The notes below the pieces were generated by a model. That model was not told where the DNA came from. It did not search any database and was given only the letters and a program-made list of their open reading frames with translations. A stretch of DNA of 64,000 nt, taken from JAXDBM01 sp963709485. Lineage in GTDB: Bacteria > Desulfobacterota > Syntrophia > Syntrophales > Fen-1087. The stretch is from NCBI GenBank assembly GCA_963709485.1, contig CAVPWE010000005.1, positions 1 through 64,000 on the forward strand, read 5' to 3'. The first letter of the stretch is position 1; every line of letters starts with the position of its first letter. The translations under genes and the position numbers were made by a program. Below are positions 43,050 to 51,413 of the stretch, piece after piece.

Positions 43050-43525
43050 GAGGGGAACGTCTTCCATAAATGAACGGTTTTCGGGTCGACGGCAACAGGC
43101 TTCCCTGCCGCATTGAGGGCGCAGTGCCTCGTGAAACCGAGGCAGATCAGGAGGCCGCTGCCGGCATGGGTGACCGCGTAGTCGAACCGGAGGCGGACGC
43201 GCTCCAGTTCGGCCGGGCGCGTGTGGACCCAGATGGGGTCGTCGTAATAGAGGGGCCGGTAGAAGCTGACGCCGAGGTCGATGATGGGGTACACATAGCC
43301 GCTTTCCTCGATTTCCCGGTAGGGGTAGGCGGCATCCCGCATCAGCGACGCCCGCCCGAATTCGAAGTAACGGAAATAGCTGGCGTGATAGACCACGGAG
43401 GACCGGTCCGTATCGGCATAGAGGATCCGGTTTCCGCAGCGGTGCCAGACGAGACCGGTGGTCCGATCCCTCACGTATCTCTCGTCGCCGCCGTGCGGTT
43501 CCGCTTTGAACGGTTTGGGCTGCAA
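43046..43525 (-). CDS. 4HBT-type acyl-CoA/acyl-ACP thioesterase
   Basis: A 159-residue hotdog thioesterase. The active site signature is YADTDRSSVVYHASYFRYFE, with the catalytic aspartate, as in 4-hydroxybenzoyl-CoA thioesterase and YbgC types. It probably hydrolyses or transfers the finished chain from the ACP. It lies two bases after ketosynthase 2 and overlaps the dehydratase by four bases. Comparable proteins belong to aryl-polyene clusters. Substrate chain length is unknown. Confidence 0.88.
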   Translation of the reverse strand: MQPKPFKAEPHGGDERYVRDRTTGLVWHRCGNRILYADTDRSSVVYHASYFRYFEFGRASLMRDAAYPYREIEESGYVYPIIDLGVSFYRPLYYDDPIWVHTRPAELERVRLRFDYAVTHAGSGLLICLGFTRHCALNAAGKPVAVDPKTVHLWKTFPS

Positions 43526-43527
43526 GG

Positions 43528-44793
43528 CTATACCCCCCTGAAGATGATGCAGCAGTTCGTGCCGCCGAACCCGAAGGCGTTCGTCAGGACGATCTCATGG
43601 CGCTGCCGGCGGGCCGCATTGGGCACCACATCCACGTCGCCGAAGTGCGGATCGGGAATGTGATTGATCGTCGGCAGGATCACCCCCCGCTGCATCCCCT
43701 CGATGGTCAGGGCGTCTTCGATGGCCGCGGCGGCGCCGATGGTGTGCCCGATCTGCGACTTGTTCGAGGAGACGGGGACGGCGCCCAGACGCTTTCCGAA
43801 AACCGTGCGCAGGCAGGCGATCTCCGTCGCGTCTCCCCGCGGGGTGGAGGTCCCGTGGGCATTGACGTACTGGATGTCATCGCGCGACAGTCCGGCGTCT
43901 TCGATGGCGTCGCGGATCGCGCGGACGATGGTCTCCTTGTTGGGGCTGGTGAAGTGATAGGCGTCCGAAGTCCAGCCGACGCCGAGCACTTCGGCCCTGG
44001 GCTTCAGCCCGCAGGGGGCAAGCATCTCCTCGGCGGCCAGCACCAGGACGCCGGCGCCCTCCGAGAGGATGAAGCCCTTCCGGTCCACGCTGAAGGGCCG
44101 GGATGCCTGCGCCGGGTCATCATAGGCCCGGTCGCCGGGCCTGACCTTCAAGGTCGCGTTCATGTTGGCGAATCCGTGGATCAGCTCCGGAATGATGCAC
44201 GTATCGACGCCGCCGGCCAGGACAAAATCGCAGTCTCCGTCGCGGATCATGCGGGCGCCGATCCCCACGGCGTGGTTTCCCGAGGCGCAGGCCCCCTGGG
44301 GCGAGAAGACGGGGCCGGTGAAGCGAAACAGGATGCCCGCCTTCCCGGAGGGCAGATTGGCGCACAGGTTCGGAAGGAGGTAGGGGCTGACTTTCAGCGG
44401 CCCCCGGTCCCGGAGGTTTTCAACGGCAACGCGGAAGGCGTCCGTTCCGTTCAGGGCGGAGCCGATCAGACAGGCCGTCCGGGGCCCCGTCTCCCGGTTG
44501 ATCTGCAGGCCCGCATGCTCCAGGGCCTCCTTGACGACCGCCATGGTGAGAAGGACGAAGGCGGCATTCCAGTTGTAGATCTCCCGGGCATCCGTGAAAT
44601 CGAGGCTGCGGGGGTCCCAGTCGGGGATCTCCCCCACCACGTTGCAGAGGGAATCGACCGCGCAGCGGGTCACCTTGCGGAAGCCGGCCTCTCCCCGGAC
44701 CGCCCGCTCCCAGGTCTCGCCGAAGGTCCGGCCGAGCGGGGTGGCCGCGCCGTATCCGACCACAAACACGCGTCTGTTTCGAGGCGCCTTCAT
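43528..44793 (-). CDS. Beta-ketoacyl-ACP synthase (KAS II type), ketosynthase 2
   Basis: A 421-residue condensing enzyme with all catalytic residues: C169 (GACASGNHAV), the histidine in NAHGTSTPRGD and the histidine in SQIGHTIGAAAAIE. The ending AFGFGGTNCCIIFRGV is typical of FabF. It forms a tandem with ketosynthase 3 (16 bases apart), to which it is clearly related, so the pair arose by duplication. They could act as a heterodimer or on different chain lengths. The thioesterase follows two bases later. Confidence 0.93.
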   Translation of the reverse strand: MKAPRNRRVFVVGYGAATPLGRTFGETWERAVRGEAGFRKVTRCAVDSLCNVVGEIPDWDPRSLDFTDAREIYNWNAAFVLLTMAVVKEALEHAGLQINRETGPRTACLIGSALNGTDAFRVAVENLRDRGPLKVSPYLLPNLCANLPSGKAGILFRFTGPVFSPQGACASGNHAVGIGARMIRDGDCDFVLAGGVDTCIIPELIHGFANMNATLKVRPGDRAYDDPAQASRPFSVDRKGFILSEGAGVLVLAAEEMLAPCGLKPRAEVLGVGWTSDAYHFTSPNKETIVRAIRDAIEDAGLSRDDIQYVNAHGTSTPRGDATEIACLRTVFGKRLGAVPVSSNKSQIGHTIGAAAAIEDALTIEGMQRGVILPTINHIPDPHFGDVDVVPNAARRQRHEIVLTNAFGFGGTNCCIIFRGV

Positions 44794-44809
44794 AATCCGC
44801 TTAAAAGAC

Positions 44810-46063
44810 TCATTGCACCTTCCTGAAAACGATGCAGGCGTTGCAACCGCCGAAGCCGAAGGCGTTTTTCAGCAGAAACTCCTGGGCGAGCCCCCGGGCG
44901 CCCTCGGGCACGCAGTCCATCTCGATTTCCGGGTCCGGCGCGTAATTGATCGTGGGCAGGGCCACGTTCCGGCGCATGCCTTCCAGCGCCAGCACGATCT
45001 CGAGGGCGCTGGAGGCCCCCATGGCGTGGCCGATCTGCGATTTGTTGGCCGAAACCGGCGGAACCGGCCGTCCGGAAAAAACGTCCTTCAGGGCATCCGC
45101 CTCGACGCGGTCGCCGATTCGGGTCGAGGTGCCGTGGGCGTTGACGGCGTCCACGTCCACCGGCCGTATGCCCGCACTGTCGATGCTCTCCTGCATGCAG
45201 CGCCGGACCGTCACCGGGTTCGGGGCGACAAAGTGATAAGCGTCCGCCGTCATGCTCCAGCCGGCCATCTTCACCGGGTAGGCGAGCCCGTGCGCCTTCG
45301 CGAAGGCTTCCGTCGCGATCACGATGCAGGCGGCCCCTTCGGAAACCACGAACCCCCGGCGTCCGACCGAAAAGGGGCAACTGGCCTCCCCCGGCGGGGG
45401 TTCCGGCCGTCCCGCGCGCGGACGGTAGGCCCCGTTCATGGTGGCAAAGCCCGCGACGATGGGCTCCACCAGCGGAAAATCGACGGCCCCGCAAATCGCC
45501 ACGTCGGCCATTCCCTGGGCGAGGAACAGGGCGCCCGCAATCAGGGAGGTGGCGCCGGTGGCGCAGGCCGTTATGGGCGAAACGATGGGGCCCGTCGCCC
45601 GGGTCAGCATGGAGACTTTCCCCCCCACCATGTTGATGCAGGAATTCGGGTTGGTAAAGGGATGGGGTAGTTTCCCGGCAGCGGCAAGCAGCCGGTCGGC
45701 GGCAATCACGGCGTCCAGGCCGCCGATGGCGGAACCGAAGGTGACGGCGACCCGCGGCGCGATCTCCGGCGTGACCTCCAGGCCGCTCTCCCGCAGGGCG
45801 CGGTGAACCACCAGCAGGGCATGACGGAAGATGGGAGAGGGCCACTGGGCCAGCGCCCGGGCCGACAAAAAGGGGTAAGGACTTGCGTCGAACGCCTCCA
45901 CCTGTCCGGCAATCCGCACGGGGAATCCCTCGCGCAGCGGGAACCGGGTCAGTTCGCCGATCCCGCTTTCCCCCGCCACGGCCCGCTGCCACTGGCGGGT
46001 CATGTCCGTCCCCAGCGGCGACACGGCGTCATAGCCCAGAATGACCGGTTTTCTCGCGTCCAT
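44810..46063 (-). CDS. Beta-ketoacyl-ACP synthase (KAS II type), ketosynthase 3
   Basis: A 417-residue condensing enzyme with C167 (ITACATGATS), the histidine in NAHGTSTRIGD and the histidine in SQIGHAMGASSALE. The frame stays open to 46342, but the ATG at 46063 sits two bases after the stop of the radical SAM gene and starts at the normal KAS N-terminus. Like ketosynthase 2 it ends in AFGFGGCNACIVFRK. All three catalytic residues are present, so it is not a chain-length factor. Confidence 0.93.
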   Translation of the reverse strand: MDARKPVILGYDAVSPLGTDMTRQWQRAVAGESGIGELTRFPLREGFPVRIAGQVEAFDASPYPFLSARALAQWPSPIFRHALLVVHRALRESGLEVTPEIAPRVAVTFGSAIGGLDAVIAADRLLAAAGKLPHPFTNPNSCINMVGGKVSMLTRATGPIVSPITACATGATSLIAGALFLAQGMADVAICGAVDFPLVEPIVAGFATMNGAYRPRAGRPEPPPGEASCPFSVGRRGFVVSEGAACIVIATEAFAKAHGLAYPVKMAGWSMTADAYHFVAPNPVTVRRCMQESIDSAGIRPVDVDAVNAHGTSTRIGDRVEADALKDVFSGRPVPPVSANKSQIGHAMGASSALEIVLALEGMRRNVALPTINYAPDPEIEMDCVPEGARGLAQEFLLKNAFGFGGCNACIVFRKVQ

Positions 46064-46065
46064 GC

Positions 46066-47064
46066 CTACCAGGGGATAAAGCGGTAAAGTTTGGCGAACA
46101 TCTCGTACACTTCGATCCAGTTCCGCAGGTCCCCGGCGCTCCGCAGATGGGCCCGCTTGTTCACCATCACCCAGCTCATGTGCGCGGCGCCGTCCTTGCA
46201 GATCGAGCAGTCCCGGGTCGCCGACGTGCAGCAGCGGTGCATGGTCTGAAGGTCCGCGGCCCAGCGGATGAACCGGATCAGCCTCTTCGGCTGCGGCCTG
46301 CGGCGATCCATCGGTTCCGTGACGGAGGGGCACTCGTCCCACCCGAAGGGGCGGCCCAGCATCCGGCCGGTGGTGATGATCTCATGGTAATACCGGCTGG
46401 AAATGACCGTGGCCGGATAGCGGTCCAGCATGTCGTCCATCTCGCCGCGGATGTCCTCCAGGAGCTCCGGCGTCCAGGAAAAGCCCTCCACGCCCTCGTC
46501 ATTGGACAGGAGCTGGAGGTGGACCTTCAGGCCCGCGTCGGCGATCCTGCGAATGATGGCCTCGGTCCGGCCGACCTGTTTGGGCGTGATGGTGTAGAGA
46601 TAGTACGTGCAGGGGTCCCCGGCGTAGTTCCGGCTGGACACGGCGAAGGTGTTCCGGCCGCGGAGGACTTTCTCGTCCTCCTCATCGCCCCAGAGGGAGA
46701 TGCCCACCATCATGTCGGGAAAGCGGTCCCGCGGGATTTTGATCAGCCCGTTCGTCGCGCAGTACGACGGCAGCCGGTCATAAAACGCCGCGACCCGGTC
46801 CAGATGGAGGGTCGGCTCTCCGCCGATGAGAATGGCCAGGTTGACGCCCCGCTCCTTTTCGCTGTCCACGAAGGCCTCCCATTTTCGTATGTCCTTTTCC
46901 TCGGGCGCGGCCTTGTGCTCGTCGGAGGAGAAAAAGAAACAGCCCCGGCACCGCAGATTGCACTGGTTGGTCACGTCGTAAATGGAACTGCGGATATTCA
47001 GGCGGGAGATCCGCTTGTACCGCTCGTACCACTCGCCGTCGAGCAATGAACTCACCGTATTCAT
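46066..47064 (-). CDS. Radical SAM protein (lipid cluster, copy 1)
   Basis: A 332-residue radical SAM enzyme with the cluster motif C35-C39-C42 (CNLRCRGCF). It has a GGEPTLH motif for SAM, and a C-terminal cysteine-rich part (RCCTSATRDCSICKDG) that probably binds a second iron-sulfur cluster, SPASM-like. It is related to the next gene upstream, with the same layout and similar N-terminal lead-in (SIYDVTNQCN against STYDMTNRCN). It is translated two bases ahead of ketosynthase 3. A role in modifying an acyl chain is inferred from the neighbours only. Confidence 0.88.
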   Translation of the reverse strand: MNTVSSLLDGEWYERYKRISRLNIRSSIYDVTNQCNLRCRGCFFFSSDEHKAAPEEKDIRKWEAFVDSEKERGVNLAILIGGEPTLHLDRVAAFYDRLPSYCATNGLIKIPRDRFPDMMVGISLWGDEEDEKVLRGRNTFAVSSRNYAGDPCTYYLYTITPKQVGRTEAIIRRIADAGLKVHLQLLSNDEGVEGFSWTPELLEDIRGEMDDMLDRYPATVISSRYYHEIITTGRMLGRPFGWDECPSVTEPMDRRRPQPKRLIRFIRWAADLQTMHRCCTSATRDCSICKDGAAHMSWVMVNKRAHLRSAGDLRNWIEVYEMFAKLYRFIPW

Positions 47065-47116
47065 GAATGCATTCCTGCGCTCCTGTAAATTTTTTCGAGC
47101 CGGACGGCCGTTGCGA

Positions 47117-48223
47117 TCACTCCCGGCCGGCGCTCCCCCCGGCCAGGGCCTCCGGATCCATCACCCGGTCGCAGAGGTTCCGCCCTTTCTCATACCCCGT
47201 CACCCACACGGCCAGATAGGTGTCCACGTAGTCCAGCCAGGACCGGAATGTCCCGGGATCTGTGGCATGGCGATAGAGCCGCGCCGTCACGATGGCGCTC
47301 CCGGCGGCATAATGCCGGCAATCCGCGCAATCCGTGTCGGGAACGCAGCAGGCCACGCTTCGGTCCCAGGAGAGATCGGCGCGATACTGCCGGAAAGAGC
47401 GCCCGAGCCCGATGTCCGTCGAAGGGTTCATGCGGGGATAGGAGCAGCCGTAAAGGGCGTGCAACCCGAGGCGATGCGTATGGGCGGCGACGTTGCCGGG
47501 CGAAAAAAGGACATGATCGGGAAAGGCGGCCATCATTTCCAGCATGACTGCCCGCGTCCGCGCGAGCGACTCCCCGTCATGCCGCAGGGGCCCGCCATAG
47601 CCCACCGGCGCGGAAAAGACGTTGAAGGTGATCCGGCAGTCCCGGCCGGCAAGCGTTTCAGCGACCCCGCGAACCTCTTCAATGTTGTTTTTCGTGAAGG
47701 TGTAGACAAAGACCGCCCGGGGGTCCGACCGGTAGTTTTCAATCTGGCGGAGCAGCAGATTTTTTGCCCGGCGAATGCGGAGGCTGGTTTCATCGCTGCC
47801 CCAGACGGAGATATGGATTTTATAGCCCACGGAATCGGGAATGCGCCGGAAGCCGTTCGAGGCGATGCAGCCCAGCGGCATCTCCTCGAAACAGACATCC
47901 AGGAGATCGGGAACGAGGGACGGCTCGGCGCCGGCCAGGACCACATAGGTGATGCCGCGCCCCTTCTCGCCCCGCATCAACTGCCGCCACTGCTCCAAAT
48001 CGCCGTTCTCCCGGGCGAACTGCTTTTCCCCTTCATAGTAGTAGCAGCCGTCGCACCGGATGTTGCACCGGTTGGTCATGTCATAGGTGGATTCACGCAG
48101 GAAAAAGTAGCGCCGGACCTTCTCCCAGCGTTCGCGAATGTCCGCGTCGGCGAGAAGGTCGGAAAACTTCCATTTTCCCCCTCTCGTGCGCGCCGGCGCT
48201 GTCTTTGCCTTCAGGGCGTTCAT
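47117..48223 (-). CDS. Radical SAM protein (lipid cluster, copy 2)
   Basis: A 368-residue paralogue of the neighbouring radical SAM protein. The cluster cysteines are C53, C57 and C60 (CNIRCDGCYYY). In place of GGEP it has AGAEPSL. The C-terminal part again has a cysteine group (ACCVPDTDCADC) for an auxiliary cluster. The gene starts seven bases after the ACP stop. Duplicated radical SAM enzymes beside FabF-like genes are a feature of the clusters proposed for ladderane lipids, which makes this pair notable. Confidence 0.88.
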   Translation of the reverse strand: MNALKAKTAPARTRGGKWKFSDLLADADIRERWEKVRRYFFLRESTYDMTNRCNIRCDGCYYYEGEKQFARENGDLEQWRQLMRGEKGRGITYVVLAGAEPSLVPDLLDVCFEEMPLGCIASNGFRRIPDSVGYKIHISVWGSDETSLRIRRAKNLLLRQIENYRSDPRAVFVYTFTKNNIEEVRGVAETLAGRDCRITFNVFSAPVGYGGPLRHDGESLARTRAVMLEMMAAFPDHVLFSPGNVAAHTHRLGLHALYGCSYPRMNPSTDIGLGRSFRQYRADLSWDRSVACCVPDTDCADCRHYAAGSAIVTARLYRHATDPGTFRSWLDYVDTYLAVWVTGYEKGRNLCDRVMDPEALAGGSAGRE

Positions 48224-48230
48224 CGGGCGC

Positions 48231-48491
48231 TCATTTCCGGCTCATGATGTATTCGGCAATGAGCCTGATGTTCCGGAGCTTCGGATAATCGTCTTCATCG
48301 ATCGTGAGATTGTACTCATCCTGCAGAACCAGGGCGATCGTGGCCAGGTCCATGCTGTCAATGCCCAGCTCGTCCACCAGGTCCAGCTCCGGGTCAAAGG
48401 TGTCGACAGTCACCTCCTCCAGCCTGAGTTCCGTAATGATAATCTCCGCAATGCGGCGAATCAACGCCCCTTGATCCACGGGTACCGACAT
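48231..48491 (-). CDS. Acyl carrier protein 2
   Basis: An 86-residue acyl carrier protein with the carrier serine in ELGIDSMDLATIALVLQ. The ATG at 48491 has AGGAGGT upstream; the longer frame to 48659 lies in the hotdog gene in front. It lies between the FabZ-like gene and the two radical SAM genes. Confidence 0.92.
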   Translation of the reverse strand: MSVPVDQGALIRRIAEIIITELRLEEVTVDTFDPELDLVDELGIDSMDLATIALVLQDEYNLTIDEDDYPKLRNIRLIAEYIMSRK

Positions 48492-48522
48492 CGATTGCTT
48501 ACCTCCTGACCTGTTGTGGAAA

Positions 48523-48906
48523 TCACGCACCTCCGGCCGCAACCGGCTCCACCGAAACCAGCCCGGTGCAGGCGACCTCTCCTTCGACCATGGCCCTGAA
48601 AAGATAAACGGCCTCCTTTTCCGCGTTTTCGCGGGAGATCTCGATGGACAACCGCTCATCCGGCCGGACCGGCTTTCTGAACCGGACCCGCCGGATGGCG
48701 GATATTCTCACCGGACGGCCTTTTTCAAGCGCGGCGCCGCGGACCATTTCGGCAACCATGGACAGGATGGCGATGCCCGGCAGGACCGGTCTTCCGGGGA
48801 AATGACCGTCGAACCATGGTGAATCCGGGGAAAGCCGGACCTCCGCGGCAAGTCCGTCGGGGGACGGGCCGTCCAGAACGACCAGCTGATGCCAAGGCTC
48901 GATCAT
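48523..48906 (-). CDS. FabZ/ApeI-like 3-hydroxyacyl-ACP dehydratase
   Basis: A 127-residue single hotdog protein with WFDGHFPGRPVLPGIAILSM, the FabZ active-site helix with its histidine. It would dehydrate 3-hydroxyacyl-ACP. The late acidic residue of FabZ is not clear, so it may be a dehydratase relative like those of aryl-polyene clusters. It is the first gene of the second transcript of the cluster: a good promoter lies in the AT-rich region upstream (48955-48983). Confidence 0.85.
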   Translation of the reverse strand: MIEPWHQLVVLDGPSPDGLAAEVRLSPDSPWFDGHFPGRPVLPGIAILSMVAEMVRGAALEKGRPVRISAIRRVRFRKPVRPDERLSIEISRENAEKEAVYLFRAMVEGEVACTGLVSVEPVAAGGA

Positions 48907-48954
48907 ATTGTTTTTATTGCACTTTTACTGAATTACATGCACATTTAAACAATT

Positions 48955-48983
48955 TATATAGCATTGATCGACGGGACAATCAA
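48955..48983 (-). promoter_or_regulatory. Sigma-70-like promoter of the FabZ-to-BtrH transcript
   Basis: On the minus strand TTGATT (48983-48978), 17 bases, then TATATA (48960-48955), inside a short AT-rich island between the deacetylase and the FabZ-like gene. The start codon at 48906 lies about 48 bases after the -10 box. It could drive the tightly packed genes from 48906 down to 42207 and perhaps on to 36135. Confidence 0.55.
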
Positions 48984-49058
48984 AAACTATTTTCGAGGGC
49001 TTTTTCAGGAAAATGCCGCCGGGATGGCGGGTTTCCAGCGAAAGCATTTCGGCCCACC

Positions 49059-49868
49059 TCAGCCATGGGTTTCCATCACCGGCCTGCCGATCAGTTCACC
49101 GAGAGGAAGGGCTTGCAAATCCTTCGCCGCGAGACCGTCCAGAATCACCTCAATCTCCTGCAGCCAACGTGGAACGCCGTTCTCCCCCCGCGGCCGGACA
49201 TCATGGAGTAAAACAATGTCATCGGGCCTGATGCGCTTCATGATCCTGGCCGCCATTCCGTCGATGCGCCGGTTCCCCCGGTCGAAGGACCGGCAACTGA
49301 AGGTCACGCAAAACATCCCCAGGGCGTCGAGAACGGGAGGCAGCTTCGGATTCGTCAGACCGACCGGAGGCCTGAATGCGAGCGGGCGGATACCGAATTC
49401 CGCCAGCACATCCTGAGCGCCGCCGATTTCCCGGGAAAGCCTGCGGTAGGGATAGAGCATCAGAAAGGGATCGTGGCTGCAGGAATGGTTGCCGATCGCA
49501 TGCCCGTCTCCGAGGATTTGCCGGACCAGCTCCGGATGGCGGACCGCATTCCGCCCGGAGACGAAAAAAGCGGCTTTCACCCGGTGTTTCGAGAGGGTTG
49601 CCAGGAGGAGGGGCGTTGTCAGCGGGTCCGGACCGTCGTCAAAGGTCAGGGCGACGGCGCGCCTGCCCGTATGGCCGCGGCTGATCACGGGCATGTAAAA
49701 GCGGGATCGCGGGGAAAGGGACGCCGCTGCGCACGCCAGGACGAAGCAGGCCAGGGGGGCGGCCGCCCAGGGGGGGCCGAAGGGGAACAGCGCGGCGGAC
49801 GACAGAATTGCCGCATAGCCTGCGAAATGGGCAGGCGACGCAACTTTCGGGCGGGCTCGACCAGGCAT
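49059..49868 (-). CDS. Polysaccharide deacetylase (NodB homology) family protein
   Basis: A 269-residue protein with two hydrophobic N-terminal segments and a NodB domain. The metal and catalytic residues are in TFDDGPDP (D77, D78), GNHSCSHD (H128, H132), FRPPVG and IVLLHDV. It would remove N-acetyl groups from a sugar, or act on a related amide. It stands in the lipid cluster between the FAD enzyme and the FabZ-like gene. NodB-type genes also occur in some flexirubin-type clusters (from memory), so the product may be attached to an aminosugar or the enzyme may act on another acyl bond. Confidence 0.9.
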   Translation of the reverse strand: MPGRARPKVASPAHFAGYAAILSSAALFPFGPPWAAAPLACFVLACAAASLSPRSRFYMPVISRGHTGRRAVALTFDDGPDPLTTPLLLATLSKHRVKAAFFVSGRNAVRHPELVRQILGDGHAIGNHSCSHDPFLMLYPYRRLSREIGGAQDVLAEFGIRPLAFRPPVGLTNPKLPPVLDALGMFCVTFSCRSFDRGNRRIDGMAARIMKRIRPDDIVLLHDVRPRGENGVPRWLQEIEVILDGLAAKDLQALPLGELIGRPVMETHG

Positions 49869-49937
49869 CGCGAAACCGGTTTCCTTTCAGGCGGGTCCCC
49901 GTTTTTCAGCCGGGACAGGGAATCGGGACCCGGACAC

Positions 49938-51413
49938 TCACAGGACGACTTCCTCCAGAAATCTTGCCGGGCCGATCATCTGCCGCACGGTGTAGAACGA
50001 CCCCAGCACCGTCCCGAATATTCCCGCCGCCAGAACGTTTTGACCGGCCAGATACAACCCCTCGACGGACATGCGATTCAGCATGGCCGCGCCGACCTGC
50101 TGTCTGGTCGATCGCATAATGCCGTATGCCGATCCGCCGGGCGTGTTGACCCAGTCCCGCAGCGTCAGGTTCGTGGATGCATCGAGCAGCCTCAGGCCCC
50201 GGTGCGGCCCGAAGATCTTTTCCGCCTCCAGGATCAGGCCCTCCGCCTTCCGCTTCTTTGCCTCCCGGTAGTCGTCGCCTCGCCTTCCCGTCCGCGTGTG
50301 CGCCCATCTTTCCCATTCCGCGGCCGGGCTGGACGTCATCAGGGAAAGCAGGTTCAGGCGGGGCCGGCCGGTCTTCCGCAGCTGATAAAAGAACCCCCGG
50401 GGCACAATTCCCTCTTCCTCCGCGAAAATCCGGAAGACGTTGTACGGCAGTTCCGGGTGGGCATCGGCATCCACGGCAAAATAGGCGCTGAAAATGCCCT
50501 GCGTGTCTTCCAGACGGGAGAGGCGCCTGCGATAGGACGGCTTCACCACGGCCGCGGGCAGCAAACCCAGCAGTGTCCGGGGATGAATGGCGCCCACAAC
50601 CCGCCCCGCATTCAGCGTCCGCCCCGATTCAAGGGCAACCCCGTGAACGGCCCCCTGATGGATGAGAACCTGTTCAACCGGGTCACCGGCGACGATGGCG
50701 CCGCCCAGGCTCGTTACCCGGCCCGCGAAAACGTCCGCCATGGCCGCCCCGGTGCAGGCGAGCCGCCAGGCGGAAAGCAGGTAGGAGGCCAGCGCCATGT
50801 GATGATAGTACACGGGGCATTCATCCGGCGGAATGCCGATCCAGGAGGACGGGATGCCCAGGACCCGGCGCAATGCCGGGGAGCACTGGAGCCTCGTCAT
50901 CAGGACGCCCAGCGGCTCCAGGTACGCCGCCATCGATTCGAAGTCCCGGGGCTGCGGCAGGAGCGCCTCGAATTCGCTCATTCGGGCGGAGATGTCCAGC
51001 AGGTTTCTGATGACGACATCGATCCCGGCCCCCTCGCCGGGAAAGGCCCGGTGGAGGCTTTCCGCAAAGGCGCCGATCCCTTCGGGAAGGTCGAAGGTAA
51101 AATCGTCGAAGATGTAACGGTCAATCACGCCCGCCGACCCCATGCGCTCCAGGGGGATCTGCGCGGCGACGCCGAGATAGTCGAACATCCGGCGCAGCGG
51201 CTGACCCTCCGCCAGCGCCCCCATGTAGTGAACGCCGACGGGGCAGTCGATTCCGTCCCGCCGGTAGCTGCGCATCAGGCCGCCGGGCAGCGGATTTTTT
51301 TCGACCACGGTCACGCGGCAGCCAAGCTTCAGCAGGAGGATCGCCGCCGTCAGACCCCCGATGCCGGAACCGATGATCAGCACATCCTCCTGATGGTCCC
51401 GGCGCGGGATCAC
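49938..51413 (-). CDS. Phytoene-desaturase-like FAD oxidoreductase
   Basis: A 491-residue flavoprotein of the carotenoid desaturase / retinol saturase family. The FAD-binding GSGIGGLTAA and the following VVEKNPLPGGLMRSY are at the N-terminus, and GLYLAGQNVLAAGIFGT is the matching C-terminal FAD contact. It starts with an ATGA overlap on the KS-CLF gene. No carotenoid genes (crtB, crtE) are nearby, so it probably desaturates, saturates or isomerises an acyl polyene. Desaturase homologues of this kind are members of the proposed ladderane clusters. Confidence 0.88.
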   Translation of the reverse strand: MIPRRDHQEDVLIIGSGIGGLTAAILLLKLGCRVTVVEKNPLPGGLMRSYRRDGIDCPVGVHYMGALAEGQPLRRMFDYLGVAAQIPLERMGSAGVIDRYIFDDFTFDLPEGIGAFAESLHRAFPGEGAGIDVVIRNLLDISARMSEFEALLPQPRDFESMAAYLEPLGVLMTRLQCSPALRRVLGIPSSWIGIPPDECPVYYHHMALASYLLSAWRLACTGAAMADVFAGRVTSLGGAIVAGDPVEQVLIHQGAVHGVALESGRTLNAGRVVGAIHPRTLLGLLPAAVVKPSYRRRLSRLEDTQGIFSAYFAVDADAHPELPYNVFRIFAEEEGIVPRGFFYQLRKTGRPRLNLLSLMTSSPAAEWERWAHTRTGRRGDDYREAKKRKAEGLILEAEKIFGPHRGLRLLDASTNLTLRDWVNTPGGSAYGIMRSTRQQVGAAMLNRMSVEGLYLAGQNVLAAGIFGTVLGSFYTVRQMIGPARFLEEVVL

